Shown in pieces: positions 7,710 through 15,818 of a DNA stretch of 33,984 nt (the first letter of the stretch is position 1; each line of letters begins with the position of its first letter). The notes beneath the pieces are model-generated. The model did no database searches. It worked only from the letters and a program-made list of their open reading frames with translations, and was not told the DNA's origin. The stretch comes from Paludibacteraceae bacterium (lineage in GTDB: Bacteria; Bacteroidota; Bacteroidia; Bacteroidales; Paludibacteraceae): positions 1 to 33,984 of the forward strand of contig JAGCWE010000102.1 of NCBI GenBank assembly GCA_017962005.1, written 5' to 3'. Position numbers and translations under genes: made by a program.

Positions 7710-8909
7710 TTACAAATTAACAAGAATATTTATAATGCGTTCAGCCGTATGCCCGTCCCACAAATGAGGAACAGCCCCCTTCTTCCACTTCCCAGCAAAC
7801 AACTTTTCCAGTACCGGTTTGACAGCCTTTGGATTCGTACCTATCAATTCGTTCGTTCCCACTGTACATGTTTCCGGGCGTTCGGTGTTGTCGCGCAAAG
7901 TGATACACGGCACACCCATCACAGTCGTTTCCTCCGTAATGCCACCCGAATCCGTCACCACCGCTTTTGCGCGTTCCACAAGATAGTTGAACTCCAAGTA
8001 CCCCATCGGTTCCACAATATGCAGGTTCGGGAACCGCTGCGCCACATGCTCCTCATCGCCCCAGAGATTATAGAAAATCTTCGCCGTACGCGGATGAATC
8101 GGGAACACTACCGGCAAACCTTCCACGTTCGTGATAATCTGCTCCATCAACGCACGCAAATGGTTTTCCTCGTCCACATTTGCCGGACGGTGCATCGTCA
8201 TGACGATGTACTCTTTCTCCCTCAATTCCAACTCGTCCCATATCTTCGGTTTTCGGAATCGCACCCTGTTTGCCAACAGCGTGTCAATCATCACATTCCC
8301 CACGTACCATACCTGTTGCCGTATGCGCGCGTTAGCATATTTATCCTCCGGCAGAGACTCTCCACTTTCAATTTTAGAACTTCTTTCCACTTTCCACTTT
8401 CCACTCTCAACCAACAGGGCGCCTTGTCTCACAAGGTTTCTGTTAGCCACCTCGCTTGTCGTGAACATATAATCCGCCAGACTGTCCGTCACCATCCTGT
8501 TAATCTCTTCAGGCATCGTCAAGTCCCAACTGCGGATTCCGGCTTCGACGTGGCATACTTTCGTGTTCAACTTCTTAGCCACAATCGAACAAGCCATCGT
8601 ACTCGTCACATCCCCCACCACAACAACCACATCTGTCGGATGCTCCGACAGATACTTCTCAAACGCCACCATAATAGCAGCTGTCTGTTCCGCTTGCGTG
8701 CCACCACCGCACCCAAGATTAATATCCGGTGCCGGAATGCCCAACTCCTCAAAGAACGTGTCCGACATATTCCTGTCATAGTGCTGGCCCGTATGCACAA
8801 GCCGGTACCGGATGTCATTACCCTGCCGCATAGCCGCATCCGCAGCGTGAACCAGTGCAGCAATCTTCATAAAATTGGGCCTCGCCCCTGCAATCAGTGT
8901 TATATGCAT
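7710..8909 (-). CDS. wecB: UDP-GlcNAc 2-epimerase (non-hydrolysing), with repeat-derived insertion
   Basis: WecB interconverts UDP-GlcNAc and UDP-ManNAc, the entry to ManNAc and ManNAcA in enterobacterial common antigen and capsules. Start ATG 8909 (MHITLIAGARPNFMK) is the canonical family N-terminus, 5 nt after the stop of the GT4 gene; a longer frame to 8963 would overlap that gene. Family marks: GARPNFMK, HTGQHYD, GDVTST, HVEAGIRSWD with PEEINR, and HPRTAK, VTDSGGITEE and GVPCITLRDNTERPE in the C-terminal domain. Between NLVRQGALL and YVGNVMIDTL the family normally has about 10-12 residues; here there are about 35. Part of the excess (about residues 167-176) is encoded by tandem heptamers GTTGAGA/GTGGAAA at 8384-8411. 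The frame stays open through it. The surrounding motifs are intact, so the enzyme is probably active. Confidence 0.93.
   Translation of the reverse strand: MHITLIAGARPNFMKIAALVHAADAAMRQGNDIRYRLVHTGQHYDRNMSDTFFEELGIPAPDINLGCGGGTQAEQTAAIMVAFEKYLSEHPTDVVVVVGDVTSTMACSIVAKKLNTKVCHVEAGIRSWDLTMPEEINRMVTDSLADYMFTTSEVANRNLVRQGALLVESGKWKVERSSKIESGESLPEDKYANARIRQQVWYVGNVMIDTLLANRVRFRKPKIWDELELREKEYIVMTMHRPANVDEENHLRALMEQIITNVEGLPVVFPIHPRTAKIFYNLWGDEEHVAQRFPNLHIVEPMGYLEFNYLVERAKAVVTDSGGITEETTVMGVPCITLRDNTERPETCTVGTNELIGTNPKAVKPVLEKLFAGKWKKGAVPHLWDGHTAERIINILVNL
8384..8411 (-). repeat. In-frame 7-bp repeat inside wecB
   Basis: On the coding strand: GTTGAGA followed by three exact copies of GTGGAAA. A further related stretch (GAAAGTGGAGAG) lies 14 nt downstream. 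The same unit in the same orientation relative to transcription fills the intergenic tracts at 23433, 24362 and 28418. Confidence 0.85.
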
Positions 8910-8914
8910 AGTCT

Positions 8915-10234
8915 TTATATTGCCCTTAACGCGTCTAATATCTTTTGCACATGGATATTCCACGTATATTTCTCACAAACCTCTTCTCGCGCATTCATCC
9001 CTAATGTGCGACGCAGTTTCTCATCTTTAGCTAAAGTCAGAATACTATCTGCTAATCCTTCTGCGCTACCGGGTGTTGCCAACAACGCTGTTTTATTATG
9101 CGATAGTATTCGTCCCATTTGATCAAGGTCACTTGCTACGATTGCTTTACCCATAGCCATATACTCAAATAGTTTGGTCGGAGAACCAAAGAATGGAGTC
9201 CCGTCAGGGTTAGGTATCTGGGGCGATACCAATATATCACTTGCAGCCAAATACTTCGGAGCATCTAACTGAGGAACAAATCCTATCATTTTAACATGCT
9301 TTTTATAACCAGACTTCTCTGCGAATGATTTTACAAGGTATGCCGTACCACCTCCTCCAATAAATAAATAATGGACATTGGGATTTTCCGCACATACAGT
9401 AGATATCGTTTGAGCCAACACCTCCGCTCCATGCCACGGGCCAAAAGTCCCTATAAACGTCACAACAACATCATCTTTTGCATAACCTAATTGCTGTCTG
9501 ATTTGCATACCATCTATCAAAGGGGTAAAACGTGTTTCGTCCACTCCATTTGGAATGATACATATTTTTTTCCTATCAACCCCTACTGATACCAACTCAT
9601 CTGTCATTGATTCCGCATTTCCAACAATGATATCCGCAGCATCAAAATTCGCTTTCTCTATTGATTTAGCTATTACCTCATAGTGTAATGGATTTCCCCA
9701 GTGCTGACTCATCCATATTTCGGAACCGTTGTATTCTAACACAAACGGCACCCCTAACTTCTTCGCAGCGTATGCGCCTGAATAATTATTCAGTCCGTAT
9801 CGCTGATATACGAAAGACGGTTTATGACCTCCGTATCGGGAAAGTAATCGGGGAACAATCAATTGATTGTATTCCATCTCTCCTAACTCGTTTATCCCGA
9901 AAGAGTTCATACTGTTTGGATTGACCAACTCATATTCAACCTTTTCTGTAATATAGCCGAACCTGTCCGGTGAGCAGATGCACACGTCTTTCCCTTTGTG
10001 TACAAATGCTTCCACCACACCTTTCGTATGAGCAATTGCACCACTGGCAGAACTCCTACGCCCCCATAAATCCGTTCTAAGGTAAAGCACATCTTTGCCC
10101 TCTGCATATACAGGACTTGGCACCGACCGGATAAAGCGCAAATCACGTCTCACCATTCGTGCAAGAAACGGGTAATAACACGTTCTGAATAACCGACGTA
10201 AAAATCTTTTTCTTAATAGTTCCCTAATTGACAT
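8915..10234 (-). CDS. Family 4 (GT-B) glycosyltransferase
   Basis: Protein of 439 residues with the GT-B layout of family GT4. The N-terminal acceptor domain contains an S-S-A-S-G-A-I-A-H-T loop. The hinge is followed by the donor domain: IPNGVDETRF near 245, FIGTFGPWHGAE, LFIGGGG, IGFVPQLDAPKYLAASDILVSPQ and the E-x7-E-type stretch SPTKLFEYMAMGKAIVAS near 360-377. There is no signal peptide; the N-terminal 30 residues are strongly basic (RELLRKRFLRRLFR) and fit attachment to the inner membrane. It lies between the WecE-like and wecB genes (23 nt and 5 nt gaps). The donor is probably a nucleotide hexose but cannot be specified. Confidence 0.9.
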   Translation of the reverse strand: MSIRELLRKRFLRRLFRTCYYPFLARMVRRDLRFIRSVPSPVYAEGKDVLYLRTDLWGRRSSASGAIAHTKGVVEAFVHKGKDVCICSPDRFGYITEKVEYELVNPNSMNSFGINELGEMEYNQLIVPRLLSRYGGHKPSFVYQRYGLNNYSGAYAAKKLGVPFVLEYNGSEIWMSQHWGNPLHYEVIAKSIEKANFDAADIIVGNAESMTDELVSVGVDRKKICIIPNGVDETRFTPLIDGMQIRQQLGYAKDDVVVTFIGTFGPWHGAEVLAQTISTVCAENPNVHYLFIGGGGTAYLVKSFAEKSGYKKHVKMIGFVPQLDAPKYLAASDILVSPQIPNPDGTPFFGSPTKLFEYMAMGKAIVASDLDQMGRILSHNKTALLATPGSAEGLADSILTLAKDEKLRRTLGMNAREEVCEKYTWNIHVQKILDALRAI

Positions 10235-10257
10235 TTCGGATATTGATTTCTATTTGA

Positions 10258-11412
10258 TTATTCTCTATTTGCAACGAACTCCTTTATCACACCACAAACC
10301 TTCTCTACTTCCTCCGTCTCCAAGTCATAAAACATCGGCAGACGCATCAGCGTATCGGCATATCGTTCGCATTCAGGAAGTTGGCGTCCATCATGCTTGT
10401 CTTCATAGTACGCACTACTATGCAGACTAAGATAGTGGAACACTGATTGGATATCGTGCTCCTTGAGGAATTTAATCAAAGTCGTACGTTTCTCCAAATC
10501 CGGTAACACGAGATAGAACATGTGGGCGTTATTAGATGCATACTCTGGCAGATCAGGTAATTGGAAACAGCCTTTGTCGGCAAAGGGTTTGAGGTGATTA
10601 AAGTAAGTATCCCAGAGCTGCTTACGTTTAGATTGGATTTCATCCAGATTCTCGAGTTGTGCCCAGAGGAAAGCAGCGTTGATCTCTGCAGGTAAGAAAC
10701 TCGAACCCATATCAACCCAACCATATTTATTTACAGCACCGCGGAAGAACTCTGCTCGATTCGTTCCTTTCTCCCAAATAATCTCCGCACGACGGATAAA
10801 GCGCTCATCGTTCACCACCAATAATCCTCCCTCTCCTCCAGCTGTAATGTTTTTCGTTTCATGGAAGGAAAAAGCCGCGAGATGACCGATGCTGCCTAAA
10901 GGCAATGTTTGATGTGTGGTGTGTGATGTGTAGTATGAATCGATTGCTTGGGCGGCATCTTCAACAACAAGGAGATTATGACGATTGGCTATATCCATAA
11001 TGGCATCCATATCACATGCGACACCAGCATAATGCACAGGAACAATAACTTTAGTACGAGGGGTAATGAGCGATTCAAGGAGTTCTACATCAATATTCGG
11101 GTTGCGCTTCATGGAATCGGCAAAGACCACCTTTGCTCCTTCACGCAAAAATGCCAATGCCGTACTGACAAAAGTGTAACTCGGGATGATAACTTCTTCG
11201 CCTTGTTTCAAATCACAAAGCATGGCGCACATCTCCAGTGCATCTGTGCCACTCGTTGTAAGCAGACATTTCTTAAAACCATAGCGATCTTCGAAGAAAT
11301 GCTGACACTGCTTTGTGAACGGTCCATTGCCAGATAGATGTTCATCCATCACTGCTTTGTACATATAGTGGGCTTCTTTACCCGTCATATGTGGTTTATT
11401 AAAAGGTATCAT
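10258..11412 (-). CDS. wecE: dTDP-4-amino-4,6-dideoxygalactose transaminase (WecE/RffA-like)
   Basis: PLP-dependent sugar aminotransferase of 384 residues. In enterobacteria WecE converts dTDP-4-keto-6-deoxyglucose to dTDP-Fuc4N, and the match here is extensive: MIPFNKP start, SGNGPFTKQCQ, TTSGTDALEM, IIPSYTFVSTA, VPVHYAGVACDMD, VVEDAAQAID, the PLP lysine in SFHETKNITAGGEGG (Lys187), EKGTNRAEFFRG, NAHMFYLVL and the C-terminal LPMFYDL. Between Asp-Ser-Tyr and LGSIGH the protein carries about six extra residues (161-171, SHTTHQ-rich) compared with E. coli WecE as I recall it; they are encoded by 7-bp repeats. The start overlaps the end of the SGNH gene by 14 nt. Presence of a WecF-like gene in the same cluster supports Fuc4N as the product. 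Confidence 0.9.
   Translation of the reverse strand: MIPFNKPHMTGKEAHYMYKAVMDEHLSGNGPFTKQCQHFFEDRYGFKKCLLTTSGTDALEMCAMLCDLKQGEEVIIPSYTFVSTALAFLREGAKVVFADSMKRNPNIDVELLESLITPRTKVIVPVHYAGVACDMDAIMDIANRHNLLVVEDAAQAIDSYYTSHTTHQTLPLGSIGHLAAFSFHETKNITAGGEGGLLVVNDERFIRRAEIIWEKGTNRAEFFRGAVNKYGWVDMGSSFLPAEINAAFLWAQLENLDEIQSKRKQLWDTYFNHLKPFADKGCFQLPDLPEYASNNAHMFYLVLPDLEKRTTLIKFLKEHDIQSVFHYLSLHSSAYYEDKHDGRQLPECERYADTLMRLPMFYDLETEEVEKVCGVIKEFVANRE
10904..10931 (-). repeat. In-frame 7-bp repeat inside the WecE-like gene
   Basis: Plus-strand units AATGTTT, GATGTGT, GGTGTGT, GATGTGT; on the coding strand ACACATC/ACACACC. It encodes Thr-Ser-His-Thr-Thr-His-Gln, just before the conserved LGSIGH. The unit sequence differs from the wecB tract but the period is the same. 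Confidence 0.7.
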
Positions 11413-12382
11413 ATATTTGCTTCAGTATTTGCTTACAAACTTTCGGTCTATAATGCGATGTTTCATAATAGTTTGAGATATCATTAGTAAACTCATTCAC
11501 TCCGGAAAAATCAAACACTTTTCCTTCACCAAAGATATCCATCAATACTGCATAATCCATAGGATTCAAGGCTATCTGATTATATAGCGGACTAATTACT
11601 ATTCGGTAATCTGTATTTCCATTTACCAATAACTCATGCAGTTGCTCCAATGCCTCCCGTTGTTCTGCTTTAATCACTGGTATTGGCACCGAATCTGTAT
11701 AGTTGCGTTCATACAACCGATAGACCCCCTGCAACGTTGCATAATATGCATCTGGATTGGTATCCAACATCTCTTCCGCTCCTGCTTTATGCACCTCGTT
11801 ATACTCCGGAATATAGTAATACGGCAACTTCTTCTCTTCCTTATCTATGCCCCAAAACTTACGCTGGTATTCTATCGTATAGAACGCGCGAATGCACTCC
11901 CAGTTGTACGCAAAGAAATCCCACTCTTTCGTTACTTGCCATGGTTGCCGGAACAGATGTCCTTTATGCGGCGTCATATCCTCCAAATACTCGCCATCCA
12001 TGATAAATAAGATATTATCTATCTTCTCATAACGGGAATAGAGATACTGCACGCGCTGCAACGTACCCAACAAATTATCTCCCGACTGATTAAAATGGAA
12101 ACACGATGCATCTTCTCCTATATATTGTTTCCAATCCTCTACATAGTAAAAGTCCGAACGACTGGAACCTGTAATAAAACTATTATAGTGCATCGAATCA
12201 TTGTACTGATTCATCCATCGGGTGCCACGATATGCGTCATTGACACATTGCTTACGCGCATCCGGCTCATATAAATCTTCACCCGGCCAGTACATACGGA
12301 ATGGGTCATCAATGATGTACACCAACAATAGGACTATCATCGGCGAGCAGAACCAAAATATATGTCGTAGATACCGTTTCAT
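11399..12382 (-). CDS. SGNH-like protein, probable partner of the MBOAT acyltransferase
   Basis: Protein of 327 residues with an N-terminal membrane anchor (residues about 7-24, WFCSPMIVLLLVYIID) and an extracytoplasmic domain. FITGSSRSDF at 70-79 fits a GDS-like block I with a nucleophilic Ser (73 or 74), and SHYRP near 309-313 fits the catalytic His of block V. This is the arrangement of DltD/AlgJ/AlgX-like SGNH proteins that take acyl groups from an MBOAT protein and place them on a polymer. The gene begins 3 nt after the stop of the MBOAT gene, which is the best support. Overall similarity to named families is low by eye, so the assignment rests on motifs and context. It overlaps the WecE-like gene by 14 nt. 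Confidence 0.72.
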   Translation of the reverse strand: MKRYLRHIFWFCSPMIVLLLVYIIDDPFRMYWPGEDLYEPDARKQCVNDAYRGTRWMNQYNDSMHYNSFITGSSRSDFYYVEDWKQYIGEDASCFHFNQSGDNLLGTLQRVQYLYSRYEKIDNILFIMDGEYLEDMTPHKGHLFRQPWQVTKEWDFFAYNWECIRAFYTIEYQRKFWGIDKEEKKLPYYYIPEYNEVHKAGAEEMLDTNPDAYYATLQGVYRLYERNYTDSVPIPVIKAEQREALEQLHELLVNGNTDYRIVISPLYNQIALNPMDYAVLMDIFGEGKVFDFSGVNEFTNDISNYYETSHYRPKVCKQILKQIYDTF

Positions 12383-12385
12383 CTA

Positions 12386-13861
12386 TCAAAATTGGAAATA
12401 GATAAATTGTATCGTTTCTTGGCATTGCCAGAAATAGATCATTACCACAATTGCATAATACACCGCAATACGTACTACTGCCGGTTTATCGCTTATCCAT
12501 GCTAAACCAAATCCTTTCTCGCGTCCAAACCAATCGCCCACTAACATAATCATCAGCCCGATAAACAACGGCACATAGAATGCTCTATTCATCAACCATG
12601 GAGCAGACAACAGTGATTTATCGCATATCGCAGCCATGAATTGACAAGCCTCAGCTATTGACGGAGCACGGAAAATAATCCATCCGATTACTACCAATCC
12701 GAATGTCAGCAACATCTGCGATATTTGTCGCCATGTTGCCGTATCGCGGTACTTTTTAGTAGCACCCATGAGTATCAATGGCACGAACAGCAATGCATGA
12801 TACAGTCCCCATGTCACATACGTCCAGTTCGCCCCATGCCATAGTCCCGACAGCAGGAATATCACAAAAGTATTGCGGATGGTAATGAGTTTAATCGTTC
12901 TCTCGACTCTCGACTCTCGACTCTCGTCTACCTTGGGGCGACTACCACCGAGCGGAATATATACGTAATCCACAAACCATGTATTCAACGATATATGCCA
13001 CCGTTTCCAGAACTCTGCAACACTACGTGAGAAATATGGCGTCAAGAAGTTATCTTTCAGGTTGATACCAAACAGTTTGGCTGTACCGATAGCTATATCC
13101 GAATATCCGGAGAAATCACCATATATCTGGAATGCAAATAAGATTGCAGCTAATACTAATGTGCTACCACTCGGATTCGCACCATCAGCCATCTGGTTCC
13201 ATACCTGATCCACATAGATAGCGCAGTTATCTGCCACAACCATCTTTTTGAATAGTCCCCATAAGATGCGTCTGCTTCCTTCTACCGCTTCGTGGTAATC
13301 AAAAGTACGTGCTTTCTCGAATTGCGGCAGGAGATTTGTAGCACGCTCAATAGGGCCGGCGACCAACTGCGGAAAGAATGCCACATACGCAAAGAACGCT
13401 ATCGGGTCTTTCGTTGGTGCAATCCGTCCACGATAGACATCTATCGAATAACTCAACGCTTGAAAAGTATAGAAACTGATTCCAACCGGCAATATCACAT
13501 TCAGCAGATGATGCGATGCATCTATTCCGAACATCCCCGCAAAACTGCTCACAAAGAAATCGTAGTACTTAAATACTACCAAAATTCCGAGGTTAATGGC
13601 AATATTCAACCATAACCAAAATTTACTCCTTCCTTTTATGGAAGGTTGGGCTAAGCTTTTACCAATGAGTAATCCACTACCCCAGGAGCAGAAGGAGGTG
13701 AAGGCGATAAGAATGAGGAAGTGCCAATCCCACCAACCATAAAAAACATAACTTGCTAAAACCACAAATAAATTCTGTAGTCTCAAATTCCGCCTCAGCA
13801 ACCAATAAATGGCAAATACTATCGGAAGAAAGATCGCAAAATGTATGCTATTAAATACCAC
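12386..13861 (-). CDS. MBOAT family O-acyltransferase (AlgI/DltB-like), with repeat-derived insertion
   Basis: Polytopic membrane protein of 491 residues that moves acyl groups, usually acetyl, across the membrane for polysaccharide modification. Family marks: N-terminal FNSIHFAIFLPIVFAIYW, YVFYGWWDW, LPVGISFYTFQALSYSIDVYRG, FFPQLVAGPIERA, YGDFSGYSDIAIG, EFWKRWHISLNTWF.DYVYIPLGGSR and the catalytic His segment SGLWHGANWTY. Normally GGSR is followed within about 6-8 residues by the RNTF/RNLF segment; here about 14 more are inserted, encoded partly by four 7-bp units (residues about 312-321, DESRESRVER). The start is a GTG overlapping the end of the ATP-grasp gene by 11 nt. The SGNH-like gene follows by 3 nt and is its likely partner. 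Confidence 0.93.
   Translation of the reverse strand: MVFNSIHFAIFLPIVFAIYWLLRRNLRLQNLFVVLASYVFYGWWDWHFLILIAFTSFCSWGSGLLIGKSLAQPSIKGRSKFWLWLNIAINLGILVVFKYYDFFVSSFAGMFGIDASHHLLNVILPVGISFYTFQALSYSIDVYRGRIAPTKDPIAFFAYVAFFPQLVAGPIERATNLLPQFEKARTFDYHEAVEGSRRILWGLFKKMVVADNCAIYVDQVWNQMADGANPSGSTLVLAAILFAFQIYGDFSGYSDIAIGTAKLFGINLKDNFLTPYFSRSVAEFWKRWHISLNTWFVDYVYIPLGGSRPKVDESRESRVERTIKLITIRNTFVIFLLSGLWHGANWTYVTWGLYHALLFVPLILMGATKKYRDTATWRQISQMLLTFGLVVIGWIIFRAPSIAEACQFMAAICDKSLLSAPWLMNRAFYVPLFIGLMIMLVGDWFGREKGFGLAWISDKPAVVRIAVYYAIVVMIYFWQCQETIQFIYFQF
12901..12928 (-). repeat. In-frame 7-bp repeat inside the MBOAT gene
   Basis: Three exact copies of TCTCGAC and one TCTCGTC on the plus strand; GTCGAGA on the coding strand. 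It adds charged residues (Asp-Glu-Ser-Arg-Glu-Ser-Arg-Val-Glu-Arg) to a loop before the catalytic-His helix. Confidence 0.85.
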
Positions 13862-14972
13862 TCAGTTCTAACTTTTTATCGCTTTTATAAATCAAGTACC
13901 CGCTTCTATCTCCACTGCAGGTCAACGGATGAAGTTCTATATCGGTTATTTCTGCTTTTACTATCTCCGGTAATGCATAAAACTCAATAATGGGTTTTAA
14001 ATGCACCGTAGTTTCACTCAAGAAATACACACCGCTATGGTTGTGCTCCCTTAATTGAGGAGCCGTAAACGTACCTAATGCCACCTCTATCACACCACGC
14101 AAAAAATCATAACCCGTACTTAGTTGCACTAAGTCGCTACCGATGAAATCCCCCCCCATTCTTGCACCAATCTCCATCACGTATATCTTTCCCTCTTCGG
14201 TAATTCTGTACTCCGAATGACTTGCACCATTCGTTACACCTAATGCTGTCAATGCACGTTTTGTCAAGTCGTATATCTCATCATATTGAGCAGCCGTTAA
14301 ATCCGCAGGCTGATGATGCTCTAACTCCACAAAGTGCGGTGCTCCGGTTGTTACTTTGTCTGTAATCTGGAGCGGGAAATGTTTGCCTTGATAAGATATA
14401 AATTCCACGCTTATCTCGCGTCCTTCAATGTATTCTTCCACTATCGCTTCATGCTTAAATGAATACTCCAATGCCTCCTTTAAAGCATGTTCTCGAGCTA
14501 TGACATCACTTACTTTTGTTACTCCTAAACTACCGGAACGGTCGGTAGGTTTGATGATAAGCGGATAGGTAAAGGCATCATTCAATTCCTCGTCCGCACT
14601 CTTCACCATTTGGTATAATGGACATTGGATACCTGCCAATTGAAACGCATTGCGCATAAGATGCTTGTTATTGGTTCGCAATGCACATTCATAACTATTC
14701 CCCATCAATCTCATCTGCTCGGCTACGTATGCTACAGTCGGAGCAGCCGTATCTGATGCTATTGTGCAAATGCCATCTATATGCTCATTTTTGCATATCT
14801 CCAATATCACTTCCTTCTCCACAATGGATATGGGGAAAAACATATCTGCCACATCCCTGCATACCGCACCTTCTGCCCAAGCGAAACAAATGGTCTTGAT
14901 TCCCATCTCCTTTGCACGCTGTACCAACGGTAACTGCAAATAACTCGCTCCTATGATTGCCAATGTCTTCAT
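13851..14972 (-). CDS. ATP-grasp ligase of the glycan cluster
   Basis: Protein of 373 residues with three ATP-grasp parts: an N-terminal Rossmann-like domain (TLAIIGASYLQLPLVQRA), the nucleotide-binding lid (YPLIIKPTDRSGSLGV, Lys141; VEEYIEGREISVEF near 178-190) and the Mg-binding core (IYVMEIGARMGGDFIG, Glu267 with following Arg/Asn-like positions). Such enzymes join a carboxylate to an amine or thiol through an acyl phosphate. Relatives lie in biotin carboxylase/PurK-like and dipeptide-ligase groups; substrates are unknown. In this cluster the most reasonable acceptor is an amino sugar such as Fuc4N or a nucleotide derivative of it, the donor an amino acid or other acid; this is inference. 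Its ATG overlaps the TGA of the DegT-like gene (ATGA), and its 3' end overlaps the MBOAT start by 11 nt, so the three are tightly coupled. Confidence 0.85.
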   Translation of the reverse strand: MKTLAIIGASYLQLPLVQRAKEMGIKTICFAWAEGAVCRDVADMFFPISIVEKEVILEICKNEHIDGICTIASDTAAPTVAYVAEQMRLMGNSYECALRTNNKHLMRNAFQLAGIQCPLYQMVKSADEELNDAFTYPLIIKPTDRSGSLGVTKVSDVIAREHALKEALEYSFKHEAIVEEYIEGREISVEFISYQGKHFPLQITDKVTTGAPHFVELEHHQPADLTAAQYDEIYDLTKRALTALGVTNGASHSEYRITEEGKIYVMEIGARMGGDFIGSDLVQLSTGYDFLRGVIEVALGTFTAPQLREHNHSGVYFLSETTVHLKPIIEFYALPEIVKAEITDIELHPLTCSGDRSGYLIYKSDKKLELSGI

Positions 14973-15814
14973 CTATTTCTCTGCATGACTCCTAAAATTA
15001 CGTCACATGTCTTTTGCGCTTGCTCCTTGGTATAATAGAAATCGTTAAACAGGTTAATCACGTTCGCATATAGGTTCGCTGCAATGGGACTATCTCTTCC
15101 CTGTAACGCATAATGTCCACTAGCAAAAAGTCCGGCATCAAAGATTGCATTCAAAACCTCTCCCTTATTCGGCACTATGATGTGGAATCGCCAATGTTGA
15201 TACGAATCTGGCAAACACTCCAAATGTTTAGATAGGCTGCGTCGATATATTGCATTCAATTTCTCTTTATGCGAAATTACCTCGTCCATCTTCTTCTCTA
15301 TCACAGCCTTATTCGGTATCCATATCTCGTTTTTTAATATCGCATTATCCGTCACTTTAATATCTTCATATTTCCATCCGTCAGTTACATAACCGATAGC
15401 TCCTACTCCGAAATCTACTTGCTTCTTCTCTCCGGTACTATATAGTACCAAATCGGCCTCCGTCTGCACCAGATCAAGGCAAGGGAAGCACAAACACCGA
15501 TCATCTATAATTGCAATTAGGGGGTTCTCTTTTCGTGCTGTAGCAAAGGAATCGGAATAATCATCTTCTACGCCATACGTATGTACAAACAAGATAGCAC
15601 ACGCATCTTTTGCCAGCGCGATTGCTTGCTTCCAATCCAAGCACAATGTCTGTGTGTCTATATCCACAAACTGTAAGGTACAACCGGCATATAGCAACGT
15701 CTCTACCACATCATGGCAAATATTGGCCGGTAAGATAACTTTCTCCCGCAAATGATTGCTCCGTAAGAAATTGAAAAGTATCTTATTCGCTCTATACGAA
15801 AAAACTTGTTGCAC
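14969..15814 (-). CDS. Short DegT/DnrJ-like PLP-dependent protein
   Basis: Protein of 281 residues, about 100 shorter than typical DegT/DnrJ/EryC1 sugar aminotransferases, but with the core: VILPANICHDVVETLLYAGC.LQFVDID (the usual 'P.f.f..ta.av...G..pvf.Did' block), IIDDRC at 102-107 where Asp pairs with the pyridine nitrogen, and LYSTGEKKQVDFGVGAIGYV, in which Lys131 fits the PLP lysine position. It lacks the usual N-terminal segment with the conserved GT-alanine-leucine helix and part of the C-terminal domain. It could be a sugar aminotransferase, or a divergent member with another role. The start is a GTG 4 nt after the WecF-like gene stop, preceded by AAGAAG. It overlaps the ATP-grasp gene by 4 nt, which suggests the two enzymes act in sequence. 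Confidence 0.72.
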   Translation of the reverse strand: MQQVFSYRANKILFNFLRSNHLREKVILPANICHDVVETLLYAGCTLQFVDIDTQTLCLDWKQAIALAKDACAILFVHTYGVEDDYSDSFATARKENPLIAIIDDRCLCFPCLDLVQTEADLVLYSTGEKKQVDFGVGAIGYVTDGWKYEDIKVTDNAILKNEIWIPNKAVIEKKMDEVISHKEKLNAIYRRSLSKHLECLPDSYQHWRFHIIVPNKGEVLNAIFDAGLFASGHYALQGRDSPIAANLYANVINLFNDFYYTKEQAQKTCDVILGVMQRNR

Positions 15815-15818
15815 CTTC

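Noticed and set aside
8340..8412. wecB as a pseudogene broken by the repeat.
   Set aside because: The frame stays open from end to end and all family motifs on both sides are intact.
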